In this document: in pieces, positions 13,599 to 20,857 of the stretch
How the letters are laid out: each line of letters begins with the position of its first letter
Numbering within the stretch: the first letter of the stretch is position 1
Assembly (NCBI GenBank): GCA_913041025.1
Contig: CAJWGQ010000024.1
Coordinates: 1 to 20,857, forward strand
DNA: 20,857 nucleotides
Direction of reading: 5' to 3'
Source of the DNA: an uncultured Gammaproteobacteria bacterium
GTDB taxonomy: Bacteria; Pseudomonadota; Gammaproteobacteria; Pseudomonadales; Azotimanducaceae_A
The notes under the pieces: generated by a model
Database searches by the model: none
Seen by the model: only the letters and a program-made list of their open reading frames with translations
Told to the model about the DNA's origin: nothing
Position numbers and translations under genes: made by a program

Positions 13599-15676
13599 TA
13601 GGGGAACCCAAACCACCGGTTGCGAAAAGGTCTCGGCATACGTTTAGTCATCATGGTAGGACCATCCACGATGACTACGCCTGGTTAGAGGACCCCAACT
13701 ATCCAAGCGTTGAAGATTCTGAAATCCTCGATTACCTCAACCAGGAAAACCAATTCTTCGAAGCTATGATGGGACCCCATCAAGGTGTTGTTGAGACAAT
13801 ATTTAACGAGATAAAGGGAAGACAACCAATAGAAGACAGTTCAGTGCCTTCTGAAGAAAACGGGTTCATTTATCAATGGCGTTTTCATGAAGACGAAGAG
13901 TATAGAACATGGTACCGAGCGCCGGTTAGCCGTCCTGATGATTGGTCAATCCTTCTCGACGAACGAGTACTCTCGGCCGGCTCTGATTATTTCAGTCTGG
14001 GCGGCATATCGGTCAGCGACGACACCAAAAAAATCGCTTACAGCGTTGATCGAGATGGAAGCGAGCGTTATGAGCTTTTCGTCGTAGATATTGAAAGCGG
14101 CAGACAATTATCAGACTCCATTCCAAACACAATGGGAGAGGCGGTCTGGGATAGTACTAACCAAGGCCTGATATATGTAGTTTTAAACGAGCAGTGGAGG
14201 CCTTTTAAAGTCCTTTATAGGAGCCTGAATTCTTCAGAGCCTGACGCCACTATCTACGAGGAATATGACAGTAGCTTTTTTGTCAGTATTCACTGTTCTC
14301 AATCAGAATCATTTGCTTTTATCAGTACAGCGGATCACGTCACTAGCCAATACTTTTACCTAAAGAGAAATCTCCTCAATACCGAGCCAATCGCAGTGAC
14401 TGACCGGGTCAGCAATCACGAATATTATGTAGACCATGACGGCGAGCGCTTCATTATCAGGAGCAATTTAAGACATCAAAACTTCGATATTTTCACAACA
14501 GATATTAGCTCTGCTGCCAGCGAACAGTGGGACCTATTATTGAACGGATCCGATGAACTCTACATTACCGACTTTCTGGCCTTGAAGAATCATTTAATCG
14601 TAATGAGCCGCGCTAAGGGACTGGATCAAGTAGAAATCCATGACAACAAAACAAGAAAGCACTACCAAATTGAATTTCCGGATGCTGCTTATACAGTTGG
14701 CTTTGGCACCAATCCAAAGTCCGACGCCACATTTGTTAGACTCGAATATTCCTCCATGACTTCGCCAAGTAAAATTCTTGATTATGATGTCATAACGCGC
14801 TCAACGGTTACTAAAAAGACCCAAAAGATCCCAAGCGGCTATTCAGAGGAAAATTATGTCTCGGAGCGCATCCTGGCCGAGGCTCGAGATGGAGCTCAAA
14901 TCCCTGTAAGCCTGGTCTACAAAAAAAGTATTGATGTCAACGAGAGCACGCCAGTCCACCTTTATGCCTACGGCGCCTACGGGCACGCTATTCCTCCCTC
15001 GTTTTCCACCTCAAGACTATCTTTGTTAGATCGAGGATTTGTTTGTGCGATCGCACATATTCGGGGCGGAGACGATCTGGGTTATCACTGGTATACGCAA
15101 GGCAAGCTGATGTCTCGACATAATACCTTTAATGACTTCGTTGACTGCGCAAAGCATCTCATTCACATAGGCTACTCCTCACCCAAAAAGTTTTTCATCT
15201 CCGGGGGCAGTGCTGGAGGAGAGCTAATGGGTGCCGTTGTTAATCAAAACCCAGATTTATGGTGCGCAGTGGCAGCGCATGTTCCCTTCGTGGACGTCCT
15301 AAATACAATGCTTAACGCTGACCTACCCTTAACACCCATTGAATGGCCAGAGTGGGGGAATCCCATAGAAGACGCGGACTTCTTCGACTATATTCAGTCC
15401 TACTCTCCCTATGACCAAGTAGAACCAAAAGAATACCCGCCTATATTTGTCACCGCAGGATTAAACGACCCAAGGGTTACCTATTGGGAACCAGCGAAAT
15501 GGGTTGCCAAATTACGATCCATGAAAACTGACGACAACCTGCTTTTATTAAAGACGAATATGGGCATGGGTCACGGCGGAAAATCCGGGCGCTATGACTC
15601 CCTCCGAGAAATAGCAGAAGAATACGCTTTCTTTATTTCCCAATTAAAAACCAACAAGTTTAGATCGGAGAAATAG
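13595..15676 (+). CDS. ptrB: Oligopeptidase B-like S9 prolyl oligopeptidase family peptidase
   Basis: The 693-residue protein has the length of protease II. An N-terminal lead D-D-Y-A-W-L-E-D-P is followed by a seven-bladed propeller region (about 75-410) and an alpha/beta-hydrolase domain. Catalytic residues are Ser539 in G-G-S-A-G-G, Asp625 in G-L-N-D-P-R-V and His660 in G-H-G-G-K-S-G-R. The segments V-P-F-V-D-V-L-N-T-M-L and E-W-G-N-P match oligopeptidase B, a cytosolic enzyme cutting short peptides after Arg or Lys. The S1 loop reads R-G-G-D-D-L-G where relatives have an acidic S-E-L-G or G-E-L-G, which keeps acidity. The start is TTG within the dehydrogenase stop (TTGA) with only a weak Shine-Dalgarno; no alternative start precedes the conserved N-terminus. 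The pairing with an acyl-CoA dehydrogenase is unusual and unexplained. Confidence 0.9.
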   Translation: MIGEPKPPVAKRSRHTFSHHGRTIHDDYAWLEDPNYPSVEDSEILDYLNQENQFFEAMMGPHQGVVETIFNEIKGRQPIEDSSVPSEENGFIYQWRFHEDEEYRTWYRAPVSRPDDWSILLDERVLSAGSDYFSLGGISVSDDTKKIAYSVDRDGSERYELFVVDIESGRQLSDSIPNTMGEAVWDSTNQGLIYVVLNEQWRPFKVLYRSLNSSEPDATIYEEYDSSFFVSIHCSQSESFAFISTADHVTSQYFYLKRNLLNTEPIAVTDRVSNHEYYVDHDGERFIIRSNLRHQNFDIFTTDISSAASEQWDLLLNGSDELYITDFLALKNHLIVMSRAKGLDQVEIHDNKTRKHYQIEFPDAAYTVGFGTNPKSDATFVRLEYSSMTSPSKILDYDVITRSTVTKKTQKIPSGYSEENYVSERILAEARDGAQIPVSLVYKKSIDVNESTPVHLYAYGAYGHAIPPSFSTSRLSLLDRGFVCAIAHIRGGDDLGYHWYTQGKLMSRHNTFNDFVDCAKHLIHIGYSSPKKFFISGGSAGGELMGAVVNQNPDLWCAVAAHVPFVDVLNTMLNADLPLTPIEWPEWGNPIEDADFFDYIQSYSPYDQVEPKEYPPIFVTAGLNDPRVTYWEPAKWVAKLRSMKTDDNLLLLKTNMGMGHGGKSGRYDSLREIAEEYAFFISQLKTNKFRSEK

Positions 15677-15682
15677 TTCCAT

Positions 15683-16057
15683 TCACTTTTGCCGCGCTGC
15701 CGCTTCCGCAGCAGCCGCTAATTCAGCCTCGCTGATCCCATCTAACGCGGCCAGAAAGTGCATTCTCACTCCATCTAGTCGATATTTAATTGCTTCTTGG
15801 TATTGCTCAGAATAATAAAACTCTTCAAGCGCTTCCATGGAGTGAAACTGTTCAATCATCATCAGCTCAGTACCCTCTGGCAGTTCACCCTCGAGGACTT
15901 TGACTTTTGCCCCTGTCACAGGCCCACCCGCGATCGGAGTCAATCCCGATCTTTTTGCGGGCTCGGCGGACAGCTCGCCATACTCAGGCCCAACTTCTAC
16001 ATTTTCTACTGTCGATACACACGCCACTAAGTAAGCCGGTGTTTTATTCTCTGTCAC
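15683..16057 (-). CDS. DUF1330-family protein
   Basis: The 124-residue protein has the ferredoxin-like alpha+beta pattern of DUF1330: Y-L-V-A-C-V-S-T-V at the start, a central G-G-P-V-T-G-A and V-L-E-G strand region, then M-M-I-E-Q-F-H-S-M-E-A-L-E-E-F-Y-Y-S-E-Q-Y-Q and a C-terminal strand. The family is a dimeric alpha/beta-barrel fold with no settled activity. It adds an alanine- and glutamate-rich helical tail (about 108-124). The start is GTG, with GGAG 7 bases upstream. It is last in a minus-strand set, 104 bases after the symporter, and ends 6 bases from the peptidase stop on the other strand. Confidence 0.82.
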   Translation of the reverse strand: MTENKTPAYLVACVSTVENVEVGPEYGELSAEPAKRSGLTPIAGGPVTGAKVKVLEGELPEGTELMMIEQFHSMEALEEFYYSEQYQEAIKYRLDGVRMHFLAALDGISEAELAAAAEAAARQK

Positions 16058-16161
16058 TATTCTTCTCCTCTCTATAATTAAATCGTTAAACCAGCATTAT
16101 CGTGACGCGGTACCACTAACCCAACCTCCTACGAAATCGCGGACTAATCATTACTTATCGG

Positions 16162-17616
16162 CTAGTTCCCGCTGGCTCTATTGTTAAGCGCCTTGACTAT
16201 CTCGGTATGCCTGGCCTTGTCTATCTGGTAAAAGAGAAACATTCCAATCCCTAAAGCACTAAAGATCGACGTAGCGGGTCCGACAAAAAAGCCCAGCTCC
16301 CATATAATTTGACTATCAATTGTGCCCTGGGCCGCCATTTTTGGAAACTCAATGAAATCCAGAACGGCACCGCCAATAATCAGACCAATCGCACCGGCAG
16401 CTTTACTCGAAAACTGCTGAGTGGCGTAAATCATTCCCTCGATTCTGCTGCCAGTTCTTAGCTCATGAGAATCCGCAATGTCAGCATAAACCGAATAATA
16501 AGAGGCTCCGCAAAGCGTCGATGCTATCACTCCAACAAAAGTTGCCGCCAGATAGTTGTATAAAACCCAGGGTGAACCGTTTTCAGGATACCAAGACGCA
16601 TCCATCAGCCTGGAACAAATCAGAATATTAGGCAGGACGATTGCGACAAGCGAGCTAAAAATAAGAGTCCTTTTTTTGTCCAGAACTCGAGTAGCAATCG
16701 GCATCAAAGAAAATGCTAAAACCAACGCCACCAAATTAAGAGCTTGAAGATAAGCAAGGTCCTCCGTCCGAAGACCCCAGAAATGCAGCGCCATGAAAGG
16801 CATGCCAACCATCTCAATAAAACCAAACAGGTACCACATCAGAAATCCCAGAAAAATCGCAAGAAAATCCCTGTCTTTGAATACTTCAGACATTTCTAAA
16901 ACTAGTTTCAAAAGCGAGGGCTTTTCGCGCGGGGCAGGGTCACTAAGACGCGATATCTCTCCAGAAGTCCCCAATACGGTCACGAGCATGCTCGCACTCA
17001 TTATCGCCGCTGCAGCTACGCCAAACACAATGTATCCATCCGGGTTAAGAGTCCCTGGATTAAAAGCGTCAGTAGTCGGAAAGATAATCCAATAGACCGC
17101 GACCCCTAAACCAGCTCCTCCTATGCCCGAGATGACCGTATGAAAAGCAAACAAGGAAGACCTTTGCTCATAATCTTTAGCCATTTCAGCGCCAAGTGCC
17201 AAGTGAGGAACGTTGTAGAACGTGATAGAAGTCCTGACAGCTACTGTGAAAAAAGTGAGCCAAATAAAATACCCTGTCTGGCCATAATCCTCGGGCGGAC
17301 TGTAAAGCAAGATAAAGCTAACCGCGGTGGGGACAATAGCAAATAGCATCATCGGATGGCGCCGTCCAAAGCGACTTCTAAACCGGTCGGAAAGACTACC
17401 GATCAGGGGATCCGATATACCATCTACAGCCAGGGCAATCCCTAAAGCAATCCCCGTCAGAGAACCGGAAAGACCCACAATTTGTTGATAATAAAAAAGC
17501 AGGAACCCATAGATCCCCATAGTAATTGCCGCTTGTCCTATCCCACCTACACCGAAGGCAAACATTACCGGCACTGAAAGACGACGCGAAGCAGTTTGTT
17601 CCTTTGCAGTTTGCAT
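16162..17616 (-). CDS. MFS transporter, GPH (MelB-like) cation symporter family
   Basis: The 484-residue inner-membrane protein shows about twelve hydrophobic segments. The glycoside-pentoside-hexuronide:cation symporter signature is clear: V-D-G-I-S-D-P-L-I-G (Asp65 and Asp69, matching the paired cation-site Asp residues of MelB helix II), then S-L-S-D-R-F-R-S-R-F-G-R-R-H-P, the family's motif A. It should import a solute with Na+ or H+. Known substrates are glycosides, but many environmental members are unassigned. It follows the PhyH gene by 28 bases in the same direction, so it may bring in the substrate of the dioxygenases and esterase upstream. No Shine-Dalgarno is visible before the ATG, which suggests translation dependent on the upstream gene or a weak site. 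Confidence 0.9.
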   Translation of the reverse strand: MQTAKEQTASRRLSVPVMFAFGVGGIGQAAITMGIYGFLLFYYQQIVGLSGSLTGIALGIALAVDGISDPLIGSLSDRFRSRFGRRHPMMLFAIVPTAVSFILLYSPPEDYGQTGYFIWLTFFTVAVRTSITFYNVPHLALGAEMAKDYEQRSSLFAFHTVISGIGGAGLGVAVYWIIFPTTDAFNPGTLNPDGYIVFGVAAAAIMSASMLVTVLGTSGEISRLSDPAPREKPSLLKLVLEMSEVFKDRDFLAIFLGFLMWYLFGFIEMVGMPFMALHFWGLRTEDLAYLQALNLVALVLAFSLMPIATRVLDKKRTLIFSSLVAIVLPNILICSRLMDASWYPENGSPWVLYNYLAATFVGVIASTLCGASYYSVYADIADSHELRTGSRIEGMIYATQQFSSKAAGAIGLIIGGAVLDFIEFPKMAAQGTIDSQIIWELGFFVGPATSIFSALGIGMFLFYQIDKARHTEIVKALNNRASGN

Positions 17617-17644
17617 AAATTAATCTTTAGCTAGTACAAGCGGA

Positions 17645-18550
17645 TCAAGCCCATGGATTTCTGCCTGCCGCCATCATGTAATGAGAGTCTTCAGGCTTAG
17701 GGGGGTTACCCTCTTCAAACGGATACAAACTGTTAATCCCAAGCAAGCGCGCGAAGCCCTCAGACTGAGTTTTAAGCACATCTTTTGGGAAGGCCCTGCG
17801 AAAGTCGCGTATCTGTTTCATATAGACGCGCGTGAACACCATGATCAAGTTCAGCCGCAGCCCGGGCGACTTTCGAGGGAATGAGCCATGCCATGTGGCG
17901 CCATGCCAAACGATCAGCGAACCCGCTTCTGCCTCAATCGGGATAGGTTTCACTGGCGCGTCTTCTTTTAAAAAGTTCATCTCCTCTGGCAGTGGATAAC
18001 GGGCCTTCAAGTGACTTTTTGGAACGATCGCAACCGGCCCATTATCTTTAGTGTAGTCAGTCAGAGCCCAGGTCACATTAGCGACCTGAGCATAAGGAGG
18101 CAAAGGCGGCGGCGTCCCATGCTGGTCTGTATGAAGCGGATGCGTGAGCTTTGAATCTTTCTGTTTGATGATGCAGTTAAGATCACTCAATAGAACACTA
18201 TCACCACATAGGTACTTCGCCATAGCCAAAACAGTGGGATTCATCAGCGCTTCCTGGAAAACACGATTTTCTTCTAGTATCGCCCAGTGGGCTTTACCAG
18301 GGCCTTCCTGCTTTAACTGAATAGACTCAATATCGTCAAGGTCAATTTTCTCTCCGTCCCTGCGTTCATGCACGTCCAATATCCCTGAGCGAAGGCGGTC
18401 CTGAAATTCTTTGGGCGCGACAAGCTCAGGAGGTATGACCACGTATCCATCTTCCTCTAGACGCAACGCATACTCCGCTAATCCTTGCCTTTCGATCTCA
18501 CCAAATACCTTTCGATATTCGGGCGAATCCTTAAACACCTCCAAACTCAT
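17645..18550 (-). CDS. Phytanoyl-CoA dioxygenase (PhyH) family oxygenase
   Basis: The 301-residue enzyme belongs to the PhyH group of Fe(II)/2-oxoglutarate oxygenases. The metal triad is His140 and Asp142 in L-H-T-D-Q-H-G and His221 in A-T-W-H-G-S, with Arg232 in S-P-G-L-R for 2-oxoglutarate. The conserved D-Y-T-K-D-N-G-P and V-P-K-S-H lie between. PhyH homologues hydroxylate or halogenate varied small molecules, and homology gives no substrate. A strong GGAGGAGG lies before the ATG. It is a paralogue of the partial gene at the window's right edge: both share W-H-G-S-x-P-R and P-G-L-R and similar spacing. It sits between the carboxylesterase and the symporter, suggesting a common pathway. Confidence 0.9.
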   Translation of the reverse strand: MSLEVFKDSPEYRKVFGEIERQGLAEYALRLEEDGYVVIPPELVAPKEFQDRLRSGILDVHERRDGEKIDLDDIESIQLKQEGPGKAHWAILEENRVFQEALMNPTVLAMAKYLCGDSVLLSDLNCIIKQKDSKLTHPLHTDQHGTPPPLPPYAQVANVTWALTDYTKDNGPVAIVPKSHLKARYPLPEEMNFLKEDAPVKPIPIEAEAGSLIVWHGATWHGSFPRKSPGLRLNLIMVFTRVYMKQIRDFRRAFPKDVLKTQSEGFARLLGINSLYPFEEGNPPKPEDSHYMMAAGRNPWA

Positions 18551-18610
18551 TCAGTCCTCCTCCAGACCTATCTGATCAATACGTTCATTTGGATGACATA
18601 CCTATCATTT

Positions 18611-18624
18611 AACTTGTTCAAGTT
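18611..18624. repeat. 14-bp inverted repeat ahead of the PhyH gene
   Basis: AACTTG and CAAGTT face each other across TT, in the 92-base gap between the esterase stop and the PhyH start. Six-base arms at two-base spacing are a common dimeric operator geometry. No convincing -35/-10 pair was found beside it, so a role is only suggested. Confidence 0.4.
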
Positions 18625-18642
18625 CACCCAGACACCCCCGCA

Positions 18643-20124
18643 CTATTTCACAGCCCAAAGTCTTCGATGCACCTCGTCTAGATCGGCGCCCTCAATCCGA
18701 CTCTCTCTATCCATCACCAGAGACTGTCTCTGCTCCAGATTGTAAGCTGGCCAAATAGGAAGCCCTCCTCCATTAGGATCCCCAGTCTTCGCAAAATTCA
18801 AGACAGTCTGGGACCAACAAATCGCGAGTTGCCGCACATCCGCATCACTTCGATCGTGCATTACAACACCACCGGCCTCAGGATCAGCAAAAGTATTAAA
18901 AGTAAACGCAATCTCAGAAGCGTGCGTTGCACCCTGCTTCCCATCTGCGATATTGGTGGGCAAATCAAATCGATAAAGCCAACCGCCAGGTCCTGCCTCG
19001 GTCGCAGCCTCGCAGAGGTTTATCGAGGCCCGACGAAATAAGTCATTCCATACGCACTCGTAGAGCTCCTTGGCAGACAAATTTGGATACTCTGCTTTCA
19101 AAGCCTCCAAATAACCATCAGGGTCCGCTCCGTCCATCGTCAATCGCGCCATGTGGGGTGCAAAATTCTCATAAAGCTCATCGCTGCCCGGCATAACAAG
19201 AGTAAAAAGGGTACCCTCGTTGGCGTTTGATCCCGCAATATAGGGAACGCCACCAGCACCGCGATCTGCGATCGCTTCCCAAGTAGGTCGCGTAATCACG
19301 TGACCGTCCACGCTCAGTGCAGGCCCAATTCCCGAGGCGACCTGCATATCAATGATCTCCTGGCCGGACATACTCACTAACTTCTCTAGGAGCGCATCTG
19401 GCTCGATCTTCAGATGACTAGCCAATGCTAGAGACAACGATGGGGGCGGGGCCGCTGCTGCGTTACCGCTGTGAGCTATCGCGCGGTGGTAGAGTCCATC
19501 AGCTCGAGGCGCTGCAAGGATACCATTCACTGAACCCGCGCCCGCAGATTCACCAAATATGGTCACGTTGTTGGGATCTCCGCCAAAGTCAGCGATATTA
19601 TCGCGCACCCACTCCAGTCCAAGGATTTGATCGCCAATACCATTAGAGGCCGATCCTCGATACTCCTCTTTAAATTCGGAAAGATCCATAAAACCAAGCA
19701 GCCCCAATCGATAGTTGATTGTGACAATCACTGCGTCACCCTGGTCGGCAAGAATACGCCCGTCATACTCATAGCCTGAGCCACTCACATAACTGCCTCC
19801 ATGAATCCAGTACAGGACTGGTCGGGGTTTACTATCTGCAGCAGGCGTATATACATTGAGAAATAGACAGTCTTCATCGTAGGTTGGCTCGGTATTTAAA
19901 CGAATCGAGTTATCTGAAAAGAAATCCATTGGCGGCGGCTGTAACGCGCTATGACGAAACTCTGTCGCGTCGTAGACCTCATCCTTCCATTTAGTCTCAG
20001 CGATAGAGGCCTTGAAGCGCAGCTCGCCTATGGGAGGCTGGCCATAACGTATCCCTAAGAATCCTAATACGTTCCCTACTTTTTTACCGGAAATCTTGCC
20101 CAGCCTAGTCTCGATCGTTGTCAT
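18643..20124 (-). CDS. Type-B carboxylesterase/lipase family hydrolase
   Basis: The 493-residue enzyme is a full-length carboxylesterase type B (alpha/beta-hydrolase related to p-nitrobenzyl esterase and cholinesterases). It has E-D-C-L-F-L-N-V-Y (84-92), oxyanion loop H-G-G-S-Y from 108, nucleophile Ser193 in F-G-E-S-A-G, acid Glu303 in N-A-N-E-G-T-L-F and His401 in T-H-A-S-E-I-A-F-T-F. It hydrolyses carboxylic esters. No signal peptide is present, so it should act in the cytosol on imported or internal esters. The start has GGAGGA three bases upstream. It is flanked by two PhyH dioxygenases, 56 bases after one and 92 before the other, which supports a joint role in modifying an esterified compound. 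Confidence 0.94.
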   Translation of the reverse strand: MTTIETRLGKISGKKVGNVLGFLGIRYGQPPIGELRFKASIAETKWKDEVYDATEFRHSALQPPPMDFFSDNSIRLNTEPTYDEDCLFLNVYTPAADSKPRPVLYWIHGGSYVSGSGYEYDGRILADQGDAVIVTINYRLGLLGFMDLSEFKEEYRGSASNGIGDQILGLEWVRDNIADFGGDPNNVTIFGESAGAGSVNGILAAPRADGLYHRAIAHSGNAAAAPPPSLSLALASHLKIEPDALLEKLVSMSGQEIIDMQVASGIGPALSVDGHVITRPTWEAIADRGAGGVPYIAGSNANEGTLFTLVMPGSDELYENFAPHMARLTMDGADPDGYLEALKAEYPNLSAKELYECVWNDLFRRASINLCEAATEAGPGGWLYRFDLPTNIADGKQGATHASEIAFTFNTFADPEAGGVVMHDRSDADVRQLAICWSQTVLNFAKTGDPNGGGLPIWPAYNLEQRQSLVMDRESRIEGADLDEVHRRLWAVK

Positions 20125-20180
20125 TGTTCCTCCTCAACGAAAAAAAAGAGTAATGTCCTCCGCGAAATCTAACTTTCGAC

Positions 20181-20857
20181 TTATGCGAATCGGTCGGTAC
20201 CAGATTGCATGAAAGGCGCATAACCCTCCATACGATCATTGACCGAGCCAAAGGGATAGGGATTATCAAGAGCCAGGACTGTCCTGAGCTCGGGGTATCG
20301 CTCTAGCTGACCTGGCGCCAGATCCTCTTCTCGCCAAAGATGCAACGGCCTCATGTAAGAACGCATAAAACTTTGAACGAGTGTTATCCGCAGACCAGGG
20401 TTCGTTCGAGGATGACTACCATGCCAGGTGAAGCCGTTCCAAACGGCTATTGAGCCTGCCTCCCCTTCCAGGGCCACACGGGGCAGCTGGGTTTCGCTCG
20501 GCATAGCGTCATTCGGGGACGGAGCACGAGCAAACTTATGACTTGTAGGGACAAGGACCGTCGGACCGTCATCTTTGCTTTTATAATCTGTTGTCAGAAA
20601 AGACACGTTGCATTCGTGACAGATATCACCACCCGCTGGAACGCCGTGAACGTCATTATGGAGATACCCGCCTAGCATGCCAGGGTCGGGTTTTTGTCCT
20701 TCCATAGGGATAGTTGGTCCTTTGGTGATGTAGGTATGCCCACCTAAATAGACTCTCTGCCCGCATAGCCAGCGCGCCATTGTCAGACCCACGGGATGAA
20801 GTGCGGCCTCGGCAAACATATCGTCTTCGGGCATCAGCTGCCAGGTCTCGGTCATCG
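20181..20857 (-). CDS. Phytanoyl-CoA dioxygenase (PhyH) family oxygenase, N-terminus cut by window edge
   Basis: The visible 224 residues cover the catalytic core; the reading frame is still open at the right edge. Metal ligands are in Y-L-H-N-D-V-H-G (an H-x-D pair) and F-T-W-H-G-S-H-P-R, with an arginine in N-P-G-L-R for 2-oxoglutarate. The Met near the edge aligns with residue about 86 of the other PhyH protein here, so it is not the true start and about 85 residues are missing. It is clearly a paralogue of that protein, but it has an insertion before the first metal motif and a different C-terminus, so the two probably act on different positions or substrates. It is 56 bases upstream of the esterase in the same direction. 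Confidence 0.9.
   Translation of the reverse strand, partial: MTETWQLMPEDDMFAEAALHPVGLTMARWLCGQRVYLGGHTYITKGPTIPMEGQKPDPGMLGGYLHNDVHGVPAGGDICHECNVSFLTTDYKSKDDGPTVLVPTSHKFARAPSPNDAMPSETQLPRVALEGEAGSIAVWNGFTWHGSHPRTNPGLRITLVQSFMRSYMRPLHLWREEDLAPGQLERYPELRTVLALDNPYPFGSVNDRMEGYAPFMQSGTDRFA

Noticed and set aside
15696..15712. GCTGC-N7-GCAGC hairpin at the peptidase/DUF1330 convergent end as a terminator
   Set aside because: No T tract follows on either strand, and the repeat is explained by alanine-rich codons of the DUF1330 tail.
20139..20146. Run of A (T on the minus strand) between the second PhyH gene and the esterase as an intrinsic terminator
   Set aside because: No stem precedes the T run on the minus strand.
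20853..20855. ATG near the right edge as the start of the second PhyH gene
   Set aside because: Comparison with the other PhyH protein shows about 85 residues should precede it, and the frame is open to the edge.

Overview
The window reads as chromosome of a free-living, probably aquatic gammaproteobacterium. This is an inference from moderate GC, dense coding, Gram-negative envelope genes (lipobox lipoprotein, LolA-like carrier, outer-membrane barrel) and aerobic lipid and ester metabolism. No rRNA, tRNA, CRISPR array, insertion sequence or phage gene was seen. No gene-free stretch exceeds about 135 bases. A species name cannot be supported from the sequence alone.

Layout. (1) 3-296: 3' end of a glutathione S-transferase on the plus strand, meeting a minus-strand run tail to tail. 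(2) 9725 down to 300, all minus strand and tightly packed: LolA-like periplasmic protein, three FtsX/LolC-type permeases, one MacB/LolD-type ATPase, an outer-membrane beta-barrel, a histidine phosphatase, a TauD-type dioxygenase and a TPR/transglutaminase-like lipoprotein. The first six genes touch, overlap or lie within about 30 bases of each other and look like one operon. Together they could form a complete inner membrane-periplasm-outer membrane route for a lipid-like or lipidated substrate. A TetR-family gene (9848-10474) diverges from it. The shared intergenic region holds a plausible minus-strand promoter with a 17-bp inverted repeat over its spacer. (3) 12279 down to 10471: an AhpD/CMD-like protein, an SRAP (HMCES/YedK) DNA-lesion protein and an unrecognised beta-rich protein, as one short operon. 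(4) 12414-15676: an acyl-CoA dehydrogenase coupled through a TTGA stop/start overlap to an oligopeptidase B-like serine peptidase. (5) 20857 down to 15683: a PhyH-type dioxygenase (cut by the window edge), a type-B carboxylesterase, a second PhyH dioxygenase, a MelB/GPH-type symporter and a DUF1330 protein, all on the minus strand. This looks like an uptake and processing cassette for an ester- or glycoside-bearing small molecule.

The strongest candidate for an undescribed system is the three-permease ABC cluster with its own LolA-like carrier, barrel and TetR regulator. Next is the PhyH-esterase-PhyH-symporter cassette. Two genes begin with TTG inside the stop of the preceding gene, and one of these has a clear Shine-Dalgarno at the right distance. 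Operon membership, substrates and operators are inferences. Protein family calls rest on motifs visible in the translations.
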